Origin: a bacterium
GTDB lineage: Bacteria; Sysuimicrobiota; Sysuimicrobiia; Sysuimicrobiales; Thermofontiviventaceae
Direction of reading: 5' to 3'
Length of the DNA stretch: 64,000 nucleotides
Assembly (NCBI GenBank): GCA_030550015.1
Contig: JAUQQG010000053.1
Coordinates: 1 to 64,000 of the forward strand
The position numbers and the translations under genes were made by a program. The notes under the pieces were generated by a model that worked only from the letters and a program-made list of their open reading frames with translations, had not been told where the DNA came from and did no database searches. Positions 27,709 to 36,256 of this stretch are shown one piece after another; position 1 is the stretch's first letter; each line of letters begins with the position of its first letter.

Positions 27709-28935
27709 GTGAGAACGCTCACGTTTCGCGAGCTTTTCCTTATGAGCATCTTCTGGTTTGCTTTGAACTTCCACTGGGGCGCACTCCTCACGGTAGCCAT
27801 CCCTGCCGAGGTCCTGCGATTTGTCCCCGATGAATACAAGGGCCGTGCGCTCTCCACCGTGTTCTCCGCCGGTGCATTCGTCGCGATGGTGACGCTTCCC
27901 CTGGTCGGTGCCCTCAGCGACAGGGCTACCTTCCGCATGGGACGTCGGAGGCCCTTTGTCCTCCTGGGGACTCTCCTCAACAGCCTTGTCCTCCTCGGGT
28001 TGGCCTATGCGCCCTCCCTCGCCCTGTTCACGTTGGCCTACCTCCTCGTACAGTTCTCCAACAACGTCTCCGGAGCTGCCTACCAAGGATTCATCCCCGA
28101 CCTCGTTCCAAAGGAGCAGAGGGGGATGGCCTCTGGGTTGATGGGGCTCATGACCATGCTGGGGACGATCATTGCAGCAGTCCTCGCTGGGATCCTCATG
28201 CAGCGCGGGCTCAACCTGGTCCTCTACCTGACCATTTCCGCCGTGATGGTCGTGTGCATGGTCCTGACCGTGTGGGGAGTGCGGGAAACTCCCCTCCTCC
28301 ATGCTGAACCCTTTCATCTGGCCACATTCCTCCGCAGTTTCTACGTCAGCCCACGCCAGTATCCCGACTTCGCATGGTTGTTTCTCTCCAGGGCACTCGT
28401 GATGATGGGCTTTTACACCCTTCTGAACTTCCTCCAGTTCTTCCTGAAAGATGCGGTCCGGCTCCCGAATTTCCAGGAGGCCACAGGAATCGTGAGCGCG
28501 GCGGTGATCGTGGGTGCCATGGTCAGTTCCTTGTGGGCAGGCTGGATCTCGGACCGCGTGGGCAGGAGGGGGATCGTCTCCCTCTCTAGCCTTGTGATGG
28601 GGCTCACCCCTCTCGTCTTCCTGGCACGGCCCTCCTTCCAGGTGATCCTCCTGTTCGCAGTGGTCTTCGGGATCGGGTATGGCGCCTTCATTAGCGTGGA
28701 TTGGGCTCTTGCTACGGATGTGCTCCCCTCTGCTGCCGCGGCGGCCAAGGATCTGGGGATCTGGGGGATCGCTGTTACCCTTCCCCAAGTCATTGCCCCC
28801 GTCATCGGAGGTCCCATAGTGGACCGGTTCAACCTGATCGCCCCCGCGCTTGGTTACATCGTGCTCTTTACCATCACCACGGTCTACTTTGCAGGAGGGG
28901 CAGTGACGGTTTGGAGGATCCGAGGGGCGAGGTGA
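27709..28935 (+). CDS. MFS transporter
   Basis: A 408-residue major facilitator with 12 predicted helices. The cytoplasmic loop between helices 2 and 3 reads GALSDRATFRMGRRRPF, a variant of the MFS DRxGRR signature, and a second copy (GWISDRVGRRG) lies between helices 8 and 9. The style resembles the sugar/cation-linked SLC45-like or GPH-like branches. The substrate cannot be inferred. It is followed after 3 bp by the first nitrilase-fold gene, so the transporter and the two nitrilase-like proteins probably form one unit. The start is GTG. Confidence 0.85.
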   Translation: MRTLTFRELFLMSIFWFALNFHWGALLTVAIPAEVLRFVPDEYKGRALSTVFSAGAFVAMVTLPLVGALSDRATFRMGRRRPFVLLGTLLNSLVLLGLAYAPSLALFTLAYLLVQFSNNVSGAAYQGFIPDLVPKEQRGMASGLMGLMTMLGTIIAAVLAGILMQRGLNLVLYLTISAVMVVCMVLTVWGVRETPLLHAEPFHLATFLRSFYVSPRQYPDFAWLFLSRALVMMGFYTLLNFLQFFLKDAVRLPNFQEATGIVSAAVIVGAMVSSLWAGWISDRVGRRGIVSLSSLVMGLTPLVFLARPSFQVILLFAVVFGIGYGAFISVDWALATDVLPSAAAAAKDLGIWGIAVTLPQVIAPVIGGPIVDRFNLIAPALGYIVLFTITTVYFAGGAVTVWRIRGAR

Positions 28936-28938
28936 TCT

Positions 28939-29841
28939 ATGCGCGGGAGGATCCGGGTCGCGGCGGTGCAGCTGGAAGCCAGGCGTTACCGGGATCCTGA
29001 GGAGTACTTCCGAGGGATGTCGGCTGTTCTGGATCAGGCGGGGGAAGTGGACCTCGTCGTCTTCCCCGCGTACACCGGGCTGATGTTGCTGGAAGCTGTT
29101 GTACGAGAGCCTCTCACCCTGGACAGATCGCTGGTGGGGCACGTAGAAGCCTGGGGGCAGGAGTTACTCCAGCTCTTCCGGGAGGGTTGGGGCTCCTTGG
29201 CTAAGGCCAGGGGGCTCTTCCTTGTTGCGGGGACCGTTCCCATCCTTAAGGAGGGGAGGTACTTCCACGCCGCGGTCTTGTTGGCCCCCGATGGGGGCGT
29301 TGTAGGAACCCAGCCCCAGACCCACCTCCTCCCTTGGGAACGGGAGATCGGGTGGAGCGCGGGGACAGAACTCCATACCTTCCCCACCGAAGTCGGCCCT
29401 CTGGGGATCCTGGTCAACACCGATACCTGGTATCCAGAGGTGAGTCGGATCCTTTCCCTCCAGGGGGCAGCGCTCTTGCTCGCCGTGAATGCTGTTCCAA
29501 AGCCATATGCCTACTGGCACCAGGTTCGTGGCCTCTGGCAGGAGGTCCAGCAGAACCAGGTGTTCGGGGTGGAGAGCGGGCTGGTGGGAAGCGCCTTTGG
29601 GAGGGAGTTTGAGGGGAGGACGGCAGCTTTTGGCCCTTGCGAGGCGACCCCAGGGGAGACAGGCTGGATGGGAACCCTGGAAGACCCCACACATCCAGGG
29701 GTACTTACCGTGGAACTCTCCTACGCCCGCCTGCAGGAGGTTATCGATCAGTATTCTGTCTTCGCGCAGTTCCACTATGGTCTGTACGACCGGTTCCTGC
29801 CGAGCATCTACTTCCTGGGGGCACCGCCGGAGGCGGGGTGA
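28939..29841 (+). CDS. Nitrilase-fold protein lacking the catalytic triad (pseudoenzyme?)
   Basis: A 300-residue protein that clearly has the carbon-nitrogen hydrolase fold (IRVAAVQLEA opening, LVVFPAYTG, GTQPQTHLL, ILVNTDTWYPE). The catalytic Glu-Lys-Cys positions are all changed. FPE is FPA (Ala44), the lysine site is Gln127, and the cysteine site is Asn160. Alignment with the intact neighbour at 29846 fixes these positions. The fold core is otherwise well kept, so decay to a random pseudogene is unlikely. It may be a regulatory or structural partner of the active paralogue, or use other chemistry. It ends 4 bp before that gene. Confidence 0.82.
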   Translation: MRGRIRVAAVQLEARRYRDPEEYFRGMSAVLDQAGEVDLVVFPAYTGLMLLEAVVREPLTLDRSLVGHVEAWGQELLQLFREGWGSLAKARGLFLVAGTVPILKEGRYFHAAVLLAPDGGVVGTQPQTHLLPWEREIGWSAGTELHTFPTEVGPLGILVNTDTWYPEVSRILSLQGAALLLAVNAVPKPYAYWHQVRGLWQEVQQNQVFGVESGLVGSAFGREFEGRTAAFGPCEATPGETGWMGTLEDPTHPGVLTVELSYARLQEVIDQYSVFAQFHYGLYDRFLPSIYFLGAPPEAG

Positions 29842-29845
29842 TCAT

Positions 29846-30949
29846 GTGGAGGTGAAGGGGGTACTGCTGGCACGTGCGCTGAGATCCCTGCTGTGGTGGA
29901 GGTCGGCGGGGTGGCGCATCCACAGGGTGTTGCGGAGGAAGCGGATCACCCGCAGCCGTGCTTGCGACGATCTTCCTTCTCCCAGGGTGCGCGTTGCGGC
30001 GGTCCAGATGGAGTTGAAGGCGTTGCGATCTGCGGAGGAATACGCCGAAAAGGTGTACGGGCTCATGGTCCAGGCTGTCCAGCAAGGTGCGCATCTCGTG
30101 GTCTTCCCCGAGGATAGCGGGACCCATCTCGTGGGGCTCCTCCCAGGCATCGCCGATCTTCCTCCCGACCTCCCCGTGGAGGATGCCCTGGCACAGGTGG
30201 GTGGACCGGAGATTCGGGTGGCGGAGATCTTCCGGACCATCGGCCCTGCGGTGAGGAGGATCTATGAAACCACCTTTTCCTTCCTCGCCCGCGCATTTGG
30301 GGTTTATGTAGTCACTGGGAGTGCCCTTCTTCCCGACGAGCAGGGCAACGTCAGGAACATCGCCTACTTCTACGGCCCCGACGGTAGGATCATCGGGACG
30401 CACGCCAAGTGCCATCTCATCCAGCTTGAGGCGCGATGGGGACTCGTCCCAGGCGACGACCTCCGGGTATACCGGACGCCGGTGGGGAACCTTGCCTTCC
30501 CCATCTGCATGGACCGGACCTACTTTGAGACGACGCGCATCCTGCGCCTCCTCGGGGCTGACCTCATCCTCGTCCCGAGCGCTGATCCTGACCCGTTCAA
30601 TTTCTGGAAGAAGTGGAGGGGGACCTGGCCCAGGGTCCAGGAGACCCAGGTCTATGGGGTGGACGCTTTCATGGTGGGCCGCTTCATGGGGCTGACGATT
30701 ACTGGAAGGAGCGCCGTGTACGCTCCCATCGAGCTCACATCGGACGGCACAGGGGTACTTTCCAAGGCGAGGACGTTTGACCAAGAGGAGGTTGTTGTGG
30801 GGGAGATCGATTACGCGTTGCTGGAGGAGGTCCGCAGGGCATTCCCTGTGGAGGCGGGGTTCAACCTGGAGCTGTACAAGCGGTATTTCCCCCGCGTCTA
30901 CCACGAGTACCGTGCGCGCACGGGCACACATCGGAGGATCTTCCCCTGA
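29846..30949 (+). CDS. Carbon-nitrogen hydrolase (nitrilase superfamily), intact triad
   Basis: A 367-residue nitrilase-superfamily amidohydrolase. The triad is complete: Glu89 (VVFPED), Lys188 (HAKCHL) and Cys221 (PICMDRTYFE). A basic N-terminal extension of about 50 residues precedes the hydrolase domain. The GTG at 29846 is chosen because GGAGGCGGGG lies at proper spacing; GTG 29852 is an alternative. The enzyme should hydrolyse an amide, carbamoyl or nitrile compound, but which one is unknown. It lies next to an MFS transporter and its triad-less paralogue. Confidence 0.86.
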   Translation: MEVKGVLLARALRSLLWWRSAGWRIHRVLRRKRITRSRACDDLPSPRVRVAAVQMELKALRSAEEYAEKVYGLMVQAVQQGAHLVVFPEDSGTHLVGLLPGIADLPPDLPVEDALAQVGGPEIRVAEIFRTIGPAVRRIYETTFSFLARAFGVYVVTGSALLPDEQGNVRNIAYFYGPDGRIIGTHAKCHLIQLEARWGLVPGDDLRVYRTPVGNLAFPICMDRTYFETTRILRLLGADLILVPSADPDPFNFWKKWRGTWPRVQETQVYGVDAFMVGRFMGLTITGRSAVYAPIELTSDGTGVLSKARTFDQEEVVVGEIDYALLEEVRRAFPVEAGFNLELYKRYFPRVYHEYRARTGTHRRIFP

Positions 30950-31023
30950 GCGTCCAATGCGCACTCTGGCTTGAAGGCTATCTGGTTTCAGGTACCAATA
31001 GAGCCATCCATGGGAGCGTGGGG

Positions 31024-31443
31024 ATGCGTTCAATGGACGAGGAGATTCGTAGAGTGCTGGAGATGGCCAAGGTCATTGCCGTGGTAGGGCTCTCCCCCAA
31101 CCCCTCCCGGCCCAGCCATGATGTGGCCTCCTACCTCAAGAAACATGGGTACCGGATCATCCCCGTGAACCCTCACGCCGCAGAGATCCTTGGCGAACGC
31201 AGCTACCCGGACCTGCGGGAGGTTCCGGAGCCGGTGGATATTGTGAACATCTTCCGGCGCCCAGAATTTGTGCCAAGCATTGTGGAGAGCGCCATTGCCA
31301 TCGGCGCGAAAGCGATATGGATGCAGCTGGGGATCGTTCACGAGGAAGCCGCGGCCAGGGCGCGCGAAGCAGGAATTCTCGTGGTCATGGACCGGTGCAT
31401 CAAGGTGGAGCACCAGAAGTACCTCCGTTCTCTCTCTCCTTGA
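31024..31443 (+). CDS. CoA-binding protein, YccU family
   Basis: A protein of about 139 residues with a Rossmann-type CoA-binding domain. VIAVVGLSPNPSRPSHDVASY forms the nucleotide loop, GYRIIPVNP and VDIVNIFRRPEFVP follow, and the end is VVMDRCIKVEHQKY. This matches the stand-alone YccU/succinyl-CoA-ligase-like family, whose cell role is still poorly defined. Three possible starts (GTG 31018, ATG 31024, ATG 31033) exist; 31024 has GGGAG at good distance. Confidence 0.87.
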   Translation: MRSMDEEIRRVLEMAKVIAVVGLSPNPSRPSHDVASYLKKHGYRIIPVNPHAAEILGERSYPDLREVPEPVDIVNIFRRPEFVPSIVESAIAIGAKAIWMQLGIVHEEAAARAREAGILVVMDRCIKVEHQKYLRSLSP

Positions 31444-31481
31444 CTCGCCACTGCATCCTCCTACCTCTTCCACGTCGACCG

Positions 31482-31490
31482 TGCTACAAT
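31482..31490 (+). promoter_or_regulatory. Extended -10 promoter element upstream of the class A PBP
   Basis: TGCTACAAT is an extended -10 hexamer with no good -35. It lies 25 bp upstream of the PBP ATG in the short gap after the CoA-binding protein. Confidence 0.35.
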
Positions 31491-31514
31491 TGAGCTTGTC
31501 CGGCCTAGGGGACA

Positions 31515-33980
31515 ATGACGCGACGACGCGAGGAAGGGAAAAGCAGAGGGAACTTGCCGCGGAGGCCTGTGCCACCGCGCAGGAGGAAACCTAAACCAAA
31601 GCCTATCCTTCGGATTGTGGGCCTGACCGCACTTCTTGGAGGAGCCCTCCTCGTGGTGGGCCTGGGAGTTGTGGTAGGGATGGCGATGGCCATCACCAAG
31701 CAGCTTCCAGATGTCTCTCAGGTATACGCGCCACCGTGCGAGGCCACGAGGATCTACGCCTCCAACGGGGAGTTGATCGCCAGCCTCTATCGCGAAAACC
31801 GGATCTTCGTCCCTCTCTCCCAGATCCCCCTCCACCTCCAGCAGGCCGTGATCGCCGTCGAAGATGCGGGCTTCTACCAACACCGCGGGATATCCCTCCG
31901 GGGGATCGCCAGGGCGATGTGGCGCAACCTCTTGGCGGGGGAGCTCATCGAAGGGGGGAGCACAATCACCCAGCAGCTCGCCAGGACGCTTTTCCTCTCG
32001 CAGGAACGAGCCCTCAGCCGCAAGATCGCCGAGATCCTCCTCGCCCTTGAGATCGAGCGCAGGTTGACCAAGGAGGAGATCTTGGAGCGCTACCTCAACC
32101 AGGTGTACTTCGGCCAGGGGGCCTACGGGGTGGAGATGGCTGCGCGGATCTACTTTGGGAAGAGCGTGGGCCAGCTGACCCTGGCGGAGAGCGCCATGCT
32201 CGCGGGCCTCATCCGTGCTCCTTCCCTGTACTCCCCTTACGAGAATTTCCAGCTGGCCAAACGGAGGCAGATCATTGTCCTGGACCGGATGGTCGAATCG
32301 GGGTACATCACGCCTGAGGAGGCGGAGAAAGCCAAGCAGGAACCGGTGAGACTGGTGGAGCGGGCGAACGCTGGCTTGATCGGGATCCGGGCACCCTACT
32401 TTGTTTCCTACATCCTTCCCCAGCTCTTGGAGCGCTACGGCGAGGACGGGGTGTACTGCGGCGGGTTGCAGGTCTATACAACCCTGGATGTGCGGATGCA
32501 AGCCGTGGCGGAGAAAGCGGTGCGCCTAGGGATCGATGAAGCGAAGCGGGCGAACCTGCGCATCACGCAGGGAGCACTTGTGGCCATCGATCCTCGGACG
32601 GGCGCCATCCGCGCCATGATCGGCGGCTACGACTTCCGGAAGAGTCAGTTTAACCGGGCCTGGCAGGCCAGGAGGCAACCTGGGTCGGCGTTCAAGCCGT
32701 TCATCTATGTAACGGCTCTGGCCAACGGGATCCCTCCCACACGCATCATCGTGGACGAGCCCCTCTCCCTGGAGATCCCCGGCGTGCGCGAGAAGTGGGA
32801 GCCCCAGAACTACGACCTGAAATTCCGTGGCCCTGTGACATTGCGACAGGCTGTGGAGCAATCCATCAACATCCCTGCCATCAAGATCCTCAGCGAGCTT
32901 GGGCCCCAGCAGGTGATCGCCTATGCCCACCGCATGGGGATCAAGAGCCCTCTTCCTCCTGTGCTCTCCCTGGCCCTGGGGACAGCAGAAGTCACCCCTC
33001 TGGAGATGGCTTCGGCCTTCGGCGTGCTTGCAGCGAATGGGATCAGGGCAGAACCCTTCGCCATCATTCGTGTGGAAGATCGCCAGGGAAGGGTGCTGGA
33101 AGAGTCCATCCCACGGAGGGAGGTGGCCCTGAAGAGAGAAGTCGCCTACCTGATGACGGACATCCTCAAGGGGGTCATCCAGCGGGGAACGGGGAGGGCT
33201 GCGGAGATCGGGAGACCGGCCGCTGGGAAGACTGGAACCACCGATGACTACCGGAACGCCTGGTTTGTGGGGTACACGCCGCAGCTCGTGGCAAGCGTAT
33301 GGGTAGGAAACGATGACAACACCCCGATGCGCCGGGTGGTAGGGGGGACGGTTCCTGCCAGGATCTGGGCCATGTTCATGAAGGAGGCGCTCGCGGGTAC
33401 TTCGCCAGAGGACTGGCCTGTTCCCGAGGGCATCGTGGAGGCCACGGTGTGCGGATCCTCTGGCCTCCTGGCCACGGGGGCTTGCCCAAACCCGAAGAAG
33501 GAGCTTTTCATCAAGGGCACGGAGCCAACAGAGTATGACACCCGCTTTCCTGGAACACTGCTGGCGAGCCCGCCTGTGAGGACGGCTCCTCCAGGGGAGA
33601 CCACCTCCCCTACTCCACCACGAGAGGAATCGAATCCTCCCCAGGTCTCTCCCTCAGGGAACCGTCCATCCTCCCAGGGTACATCGGCTGTAAGTCTGTC
33701 CATCGACATGCCCACAGACGGGGAGCGAGTGAGGAGCCCCTTCCTCATCCAGGGGAGAGCCACCCCCGGGAGCACAGTCTCCCTGCAGATCTACGCAGAG
33801 GGCGGGGTGGTGAGCGTGAGGAGCGTGGAACGCCTGCTGCGCGTGGGATCCGACGGGAAGTTCCAATACGAGTACAGGCCCATGGTGCGGATCCCCGGAA
33901 TCCGGTACGTGATCACCGTCAGCTTGACCAGAGCGGACGGGAAGGTCCTCTCCCAGACGGTCTCCGTGGTTGAAGGGTGA
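31515..33980 (+). CDS. Class A penicillin-binding protein (PBP1A family) with C-terminal Ig-like domain
   Basis: An 821-residue bifunctional peptidoglycan polymerase and transpeptidase. A very basic cytoplasmic N-terminus is followed by one membrane helix (about 33-60). The GT51 domain has catalytic Glu116 in AVEDAGFYQH and the GGSTITQQLARTLF motif. The transpeptidase domain has Ser391-x-x-Lys394, SIN and KTGTT from Lys572. A Pro/Ser/Thr-rich linker follows (about 675-720), then an Ig-like domain of about 95 residues that may bind wall. A promoter element precedes it. No spore-specific partner is nearby. Confidence 0.93.
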   Translation: MTRRREEGKSRGNLPRRPVPPRRRKPKPKPILRIVGLTALLGGALLVVGLGVVVGMAMAITKQLPDVSQVYAPPCEATRIYASNGELIASLYRENRIFVPLSQIPLHLQQAVIAVEDAGFYQHRGISLRGIARAMWRNLLAGELIEGGSTITQQLARTLFLSQERALSRKIAEILLALEIERRLTKEEILERYLNQVYFGQGAYGVEMAARIYFGKSVGQLTLAESAMLAGLIRAPSLYSPYENFQLAKRRQIIVLDRMVESGYITPEEAEKAKQEPVRLVERANAGLIGIRAPYFVSYILPQLLERYGEDGVYCGGLQVYTTLDVRMQAVAEKAVRLGIDEAKRANLRITQGALVAIDPRTGAIRAMIGGYDFRKSQFNRAWQARRQPGSAFKPFIYVTALANGIPPTRIIVDEPLSLEIPGVREKWEPQNYDLKFRGPVTLRQAVEQSINIPAIKILSELGPQQVIAYAHRMGIKSPLPPVLSLALGTAEVTPLEMASAFGVLAANGIRAEPFAIIRVEDRQGRVLEESIPRREVALKREVAYLMTDILKGVIQRGTGRAAEIGRPAAGKTGTTDDYRNAWFVGYTPQLVASVWVGNDDNTPMRRVVGGTVPARIWAMFMKEALAGTSPEDWPVPEGIVEATVCGSSGLLATGACPNPKKELFIKGTEPTEYDTRFPGTLLASPPVRTAPPGETTSPTPPREESNPPQVSPSGNRPSSQGTSAVSLSIDMPTDGERVRSPFLIQGRATPGSTVSLQIYAEGGVVSVRSVERLLRVGSDGKFQYEYRPMVRIPGIRYVITVSLTRADGKVLSQTVSVVEG

Positions 33981-33998
33981 GAGGAGGTCGTGTACAAT
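33970..33998 (+). promoter_or_regulatory. Sigma-70-type promoter upstream of yebC
   Basis: TTGAAG and TACAAT with a 17-bp spacer. The -35 lies inside the last codons of the PBP gene and the -10 is 37 bp before the yebC start. Confidence 0.55.
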
Positions 33999-34034
33999 CT
34001 TGGTGGGACTGAAGCGATCTGAGGAGGTTTCTCC

Positions 34035-34781
34035 ATGTCTGGACACTCCAAGTGGCACAATATCCGGATCAAGAAGCAGAAGATGGACCAGATCAGGGGG
34101 AAGCTCTTCAGCAAGCTTTCCCGGGAGATCAGTGTAGCTGCCCGCGAGGGTGGCGGAGATCCCGAGATGAACCCCCGGCTCCGCACTGCAATCGAGCGGG
34201 CCAGGGAGGCTGGGATGCCTAACGAAAACATCCAGCGGGCGATTCAAAGGGGTGTTGGCGGTGGGGGAGCAGAGATGTACGAGCAGGTGATCTATGAAGG
34301 CTATGCCCCTGGCGGCGTTGCAGTGCTCATCGAGGCCCTCACCGACAACCGCAACAGGACCGCAGCGGAGGTTCGAAGCCTCTTCACAAAGAACGGAGGG
34401 AGTCTCGCAGAAGCGGGAGCAGTTGCTTGGCTCTTTGACAAGAAGGGGCTCATCACTGTGGAGCGTGAGGCGATTCCAGAGGATGAGTTGCTCTTGTTGA
34501 TCCTGGAGGCTGGAGCGGAGGATATGCGGGTTGCCGATGATTCTTACGAGATCGTCACACCCCCGGAGGCATTTGAGACAGTGAAGGGTGTGTTGCAGGC
34601 CAAGGGGGTGCCCATGACCTCCGCCGAGCTAACCATGATCCCCAAATCGACAACCCATGTGGAAGGACCAGAAGCCGTCCGGGTCCTCAAGCTCCTGGAG
34701 GCTCTGGAGGACCACGACGACATCCAGCGGGTCTACTCCAACTTCGACATCCCGGAGGAGATCCTCCAGAAGGTAAGCTAA
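34035..34781 (+). CDS. yebC: YebC/PmpR-family protein (translation/transcription factor)
   Basis: A 248-residue YebC/TACO1 protein. The N-terminus MSGHSKWHNIRIKK and the GVGGGGAEMYEQVIYEGYAPGG region are diagnostic. Members have been described as DNA-binding regulators and, more recently, as factors that help ribosomes through difficult proline stretches. GAGGAGG lies upstream of the ATG. It begins the yebC-ruvC-ruvA-ruvB order found in many bacteria, but here a 327-bp gap separates it from ruvC. Confidence 0.95.
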   Translation: MSGHSKWHNIRIKKQKMDQIRGKLFSKLSREISVAAREGGGDPEMNPRLRTAIERAREAGMPNENIQRAIQRGVGGGGAEMYEQVIYEGYAPGGVAVLIEALTDNRNRTAAEVRSLFTKNGGSLAEAGAVAWLFDKKGLITVEREAIPEDELLLLILEAGAEDMRVADDSYEIVTPPEAFETVKGVLQAKGVPMTSAELTMIPKSTTHVEGPEAVRVLKLLEALEDHDDIQRVYSNFDIPEEILQKVS

Positions 34782-34787
34782 GTAGCC

Positions 34788-34813
34788 CGGCAAAAGTCCA
34801 AAGCCTTTTGCCG
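34788..34813 (+). terminator. Hairpin after yebC (terminator without clear U-tract)
   Basis: CGGCAAAAG and CTTTTGCCG form a perfect 9-bp stem with an 8-nt loop, 6 bp after the yebC stop. No T-run follows, so termination strength is uncertain. A similar CCGGCAAG/CTTGCCGG hairpin occurs after tatA. Confidence 0.45.
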
Positions 34814-35108
34814 CGCTCCGTGTAGAAGGTACCCCTCACTGATGGTCTCCCCTATGTAAAGCATGTTGTGGCATCCTACACCCTTGGGGATTTGACTGAT
34901 GGTGATCTGGCTTGTCCGTGGAGGAAGCTCAACTTGCGGCTTAGGAGTTTCAGGTTCTGTGATTCCCGTTGATCCGGCTCGCCCCTGTGGACCGGTTCTC
35001 CCCCTGGAGGAATGTCACGAATTGAATCGAACACTTTATCGGTCCCAACCCCCACGGTTGATTGCTGAGACCGTGAAGACCGTGTAGACCGTGAAGACCG
35101 TGTAGACT
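34814..35108. repeat. Gap between yebC and ruvC with 9-bp repeat array at its end
   Basis: No gene is recognised. The last 45 bp (about 35065-35112) are 9-bp units GACCGTGAA, GACCGTGTA, GACCGTGAA, GACCGTGTA, GACTATGAA. The array continues through the ruvC ATG, so the first codons of ruvC (ATG AAG ACC GTC) are themselves a repeat unit. No ribosome site or clear promoter is seen in the gap. Confidence 0.7.
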
Positions 35109-35615
35109 ATGAAGACCGTCCTTGGCATAGACCCTGGTCTGCAGGCGACAGGCTACGCCCTGGTTTCTGGGGATAGGGAGGGGATCCGCCTGTTGCAGAA
35201 AGGAGTCATTCGACCACGCCCTGGAGCCCTGGAGGAGCGCTTGTGGGAACTTTATCACCAGGTCAAACGGGTCCTCTGGGAGGTTCCCCTTGATCTCGTG
35301 GCCATGGAGGACCTCTTCAGCCACCACCATTATCCGAAGGCCGCGCTTCTCCTCGGACACGTGCGTGGCGTCATTTGCCTAGCAAGTGCAGAGCGTGGGG
35401 TACAGGTGGCTTCCCTCCCTCCTGCGGAGATCAAGAGGGCCCTTGTGGGAAACGGGAGGGCGAGCAAAGTCCAGGTCCAGCGGGCGGTGCAGAGGTTCAT
35501 GGTATTGCCAGAACCCCCACCTACCCACGTGGCGGATGCCCTGGCTGTCGCGTTGACAGCCCTCTCTCGCCAAGGGGTACGCCTTGTTCCCTGTTGGGAG
35601 GAGGTGCGAGTGTGA
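35109..35615 (+). CDS. ruvC: RuvC, Holliday junction resolvase
   Basis: A 168-residue RNase H-fold endonuclease that cuts Holliday junctions in the RuvABC pathway. Acidic residues are in GIDPG (residues 6-10), AMEDLF and HVADALAVAL, the usual positions. The ATG sits inside a 9-bp intergenic repeat and lacks a Shine-Dalgarno sequence. Its stop overlaps the ruvA start (GTGA). Confidence 0.95.
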   Translation: MKTVLGIDPGLQATGYALVSGDREGIRLLQKGVIRPRPGALEERLWELYHQVKRVLWEVPLDLVAMEDLFSHHHYPKAALLLGHVRGVICLASAERGVQVASLPPAEIKRALVGNGRASKVQVQRAVQRFMVLPEPPPTHVADALAVALTALSRQGVRLVPCWEEVRV

Positions 35616-36256
35616 TCGCCTACCTACGGGGACGGCTCGTGCGCAGGACCGAGGAGACCGTGGTAGTGGAGGCCGGCGGCGTAGGGTACGAAGTGCACCT
35701 CCCGGCAGTTGTGGCCCAACACCTAAAGCCCACCCCCTCTCCCGAAGGGGAGGTAATCGAGCTGTTCATCTCCTACCATGTGACCCCCAACCAGCCACGA
35801 CCTTTGCTCGTCGGGTTCCTGCGGGAAGCTGAGCAGGAATTCTTCGAGCGGTTCATCACCGTCGATGGCCTCGGACCGCTCAAGGCCCTACGGGCAATCG
35901 TGCGCCCCATCCACGAGATCGCTGACGCAGTTGAGCGGAAGGATGTGGACTTCCTGCGCCATTTGCCTGGGATCGGAGGGAGGACTGCGGAGAAGATCGT
36001 GGCCAGTCTGCATGGGAAGATGGCGAAATTCGCCTTGCTCCAAGAGGAGACCCTGGTTCCGCCCACGCCGGCGGACATCCGGGAGGAGGCCATCGAGATC
36101 CTGACCAAGCAACTCGGGCACCGCACCCAGGAGGCACGAAAGATGGTCGAGGAGGCCATGGCTCGCAACCCGCGCATCGAGACCACGGAAGAACTCCTCC
36201 AGGAGATCTACAAAGTCAAGAGGAGGGGCGAGGCGCATGCAAAGGGAGCGTCCTAG
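35612..36256 (+). CDS. ruvA: RuvA, Holliday junction recognition subunit
   Basis: A 214-residue RuvA. The GTG at 35612 overlaps the ruvC stop and gives the standard opening MIAYLRGRL. The OB-fold domain (about 1-65) is followed by tandem helix-hairpin-helix motifs ([13 protein letters not shown] and [12 protein letters not shown]). A C-terminal helical domain that contacts RuvB ends the protein. It overlaps ruvB by 20 bp. Confidence 0.95.
   Translation: MIAYLRGRLVRRTEETVVVEAGGVGYEVHLPAVVAQHLKPTPSPEGEVIELFISYHVTPNQPRPLLVGFLREAEQEFFERFITVDGLGPLKALRAIVRPIHEIADAVERKDVDFLRHLPGIGGRTAEKIVASLHGKMAKFALLQEETLVPPTPADIREEAIEILTKQLGHRTQEARKMVEEAMARNPRIETTEELLQEIYKVKRRGEAHAKGAS

Noticed and set aside
27538-29142. 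534-codon open frame on the - strand opposite the MFS transporter
   Set aside because: It is the antisense shadow of a clear MFS gene. Its product is His/Glu/Asp-rich with no recognisable fold, as expected for the complement of a GC-rich membrane-protein gene.
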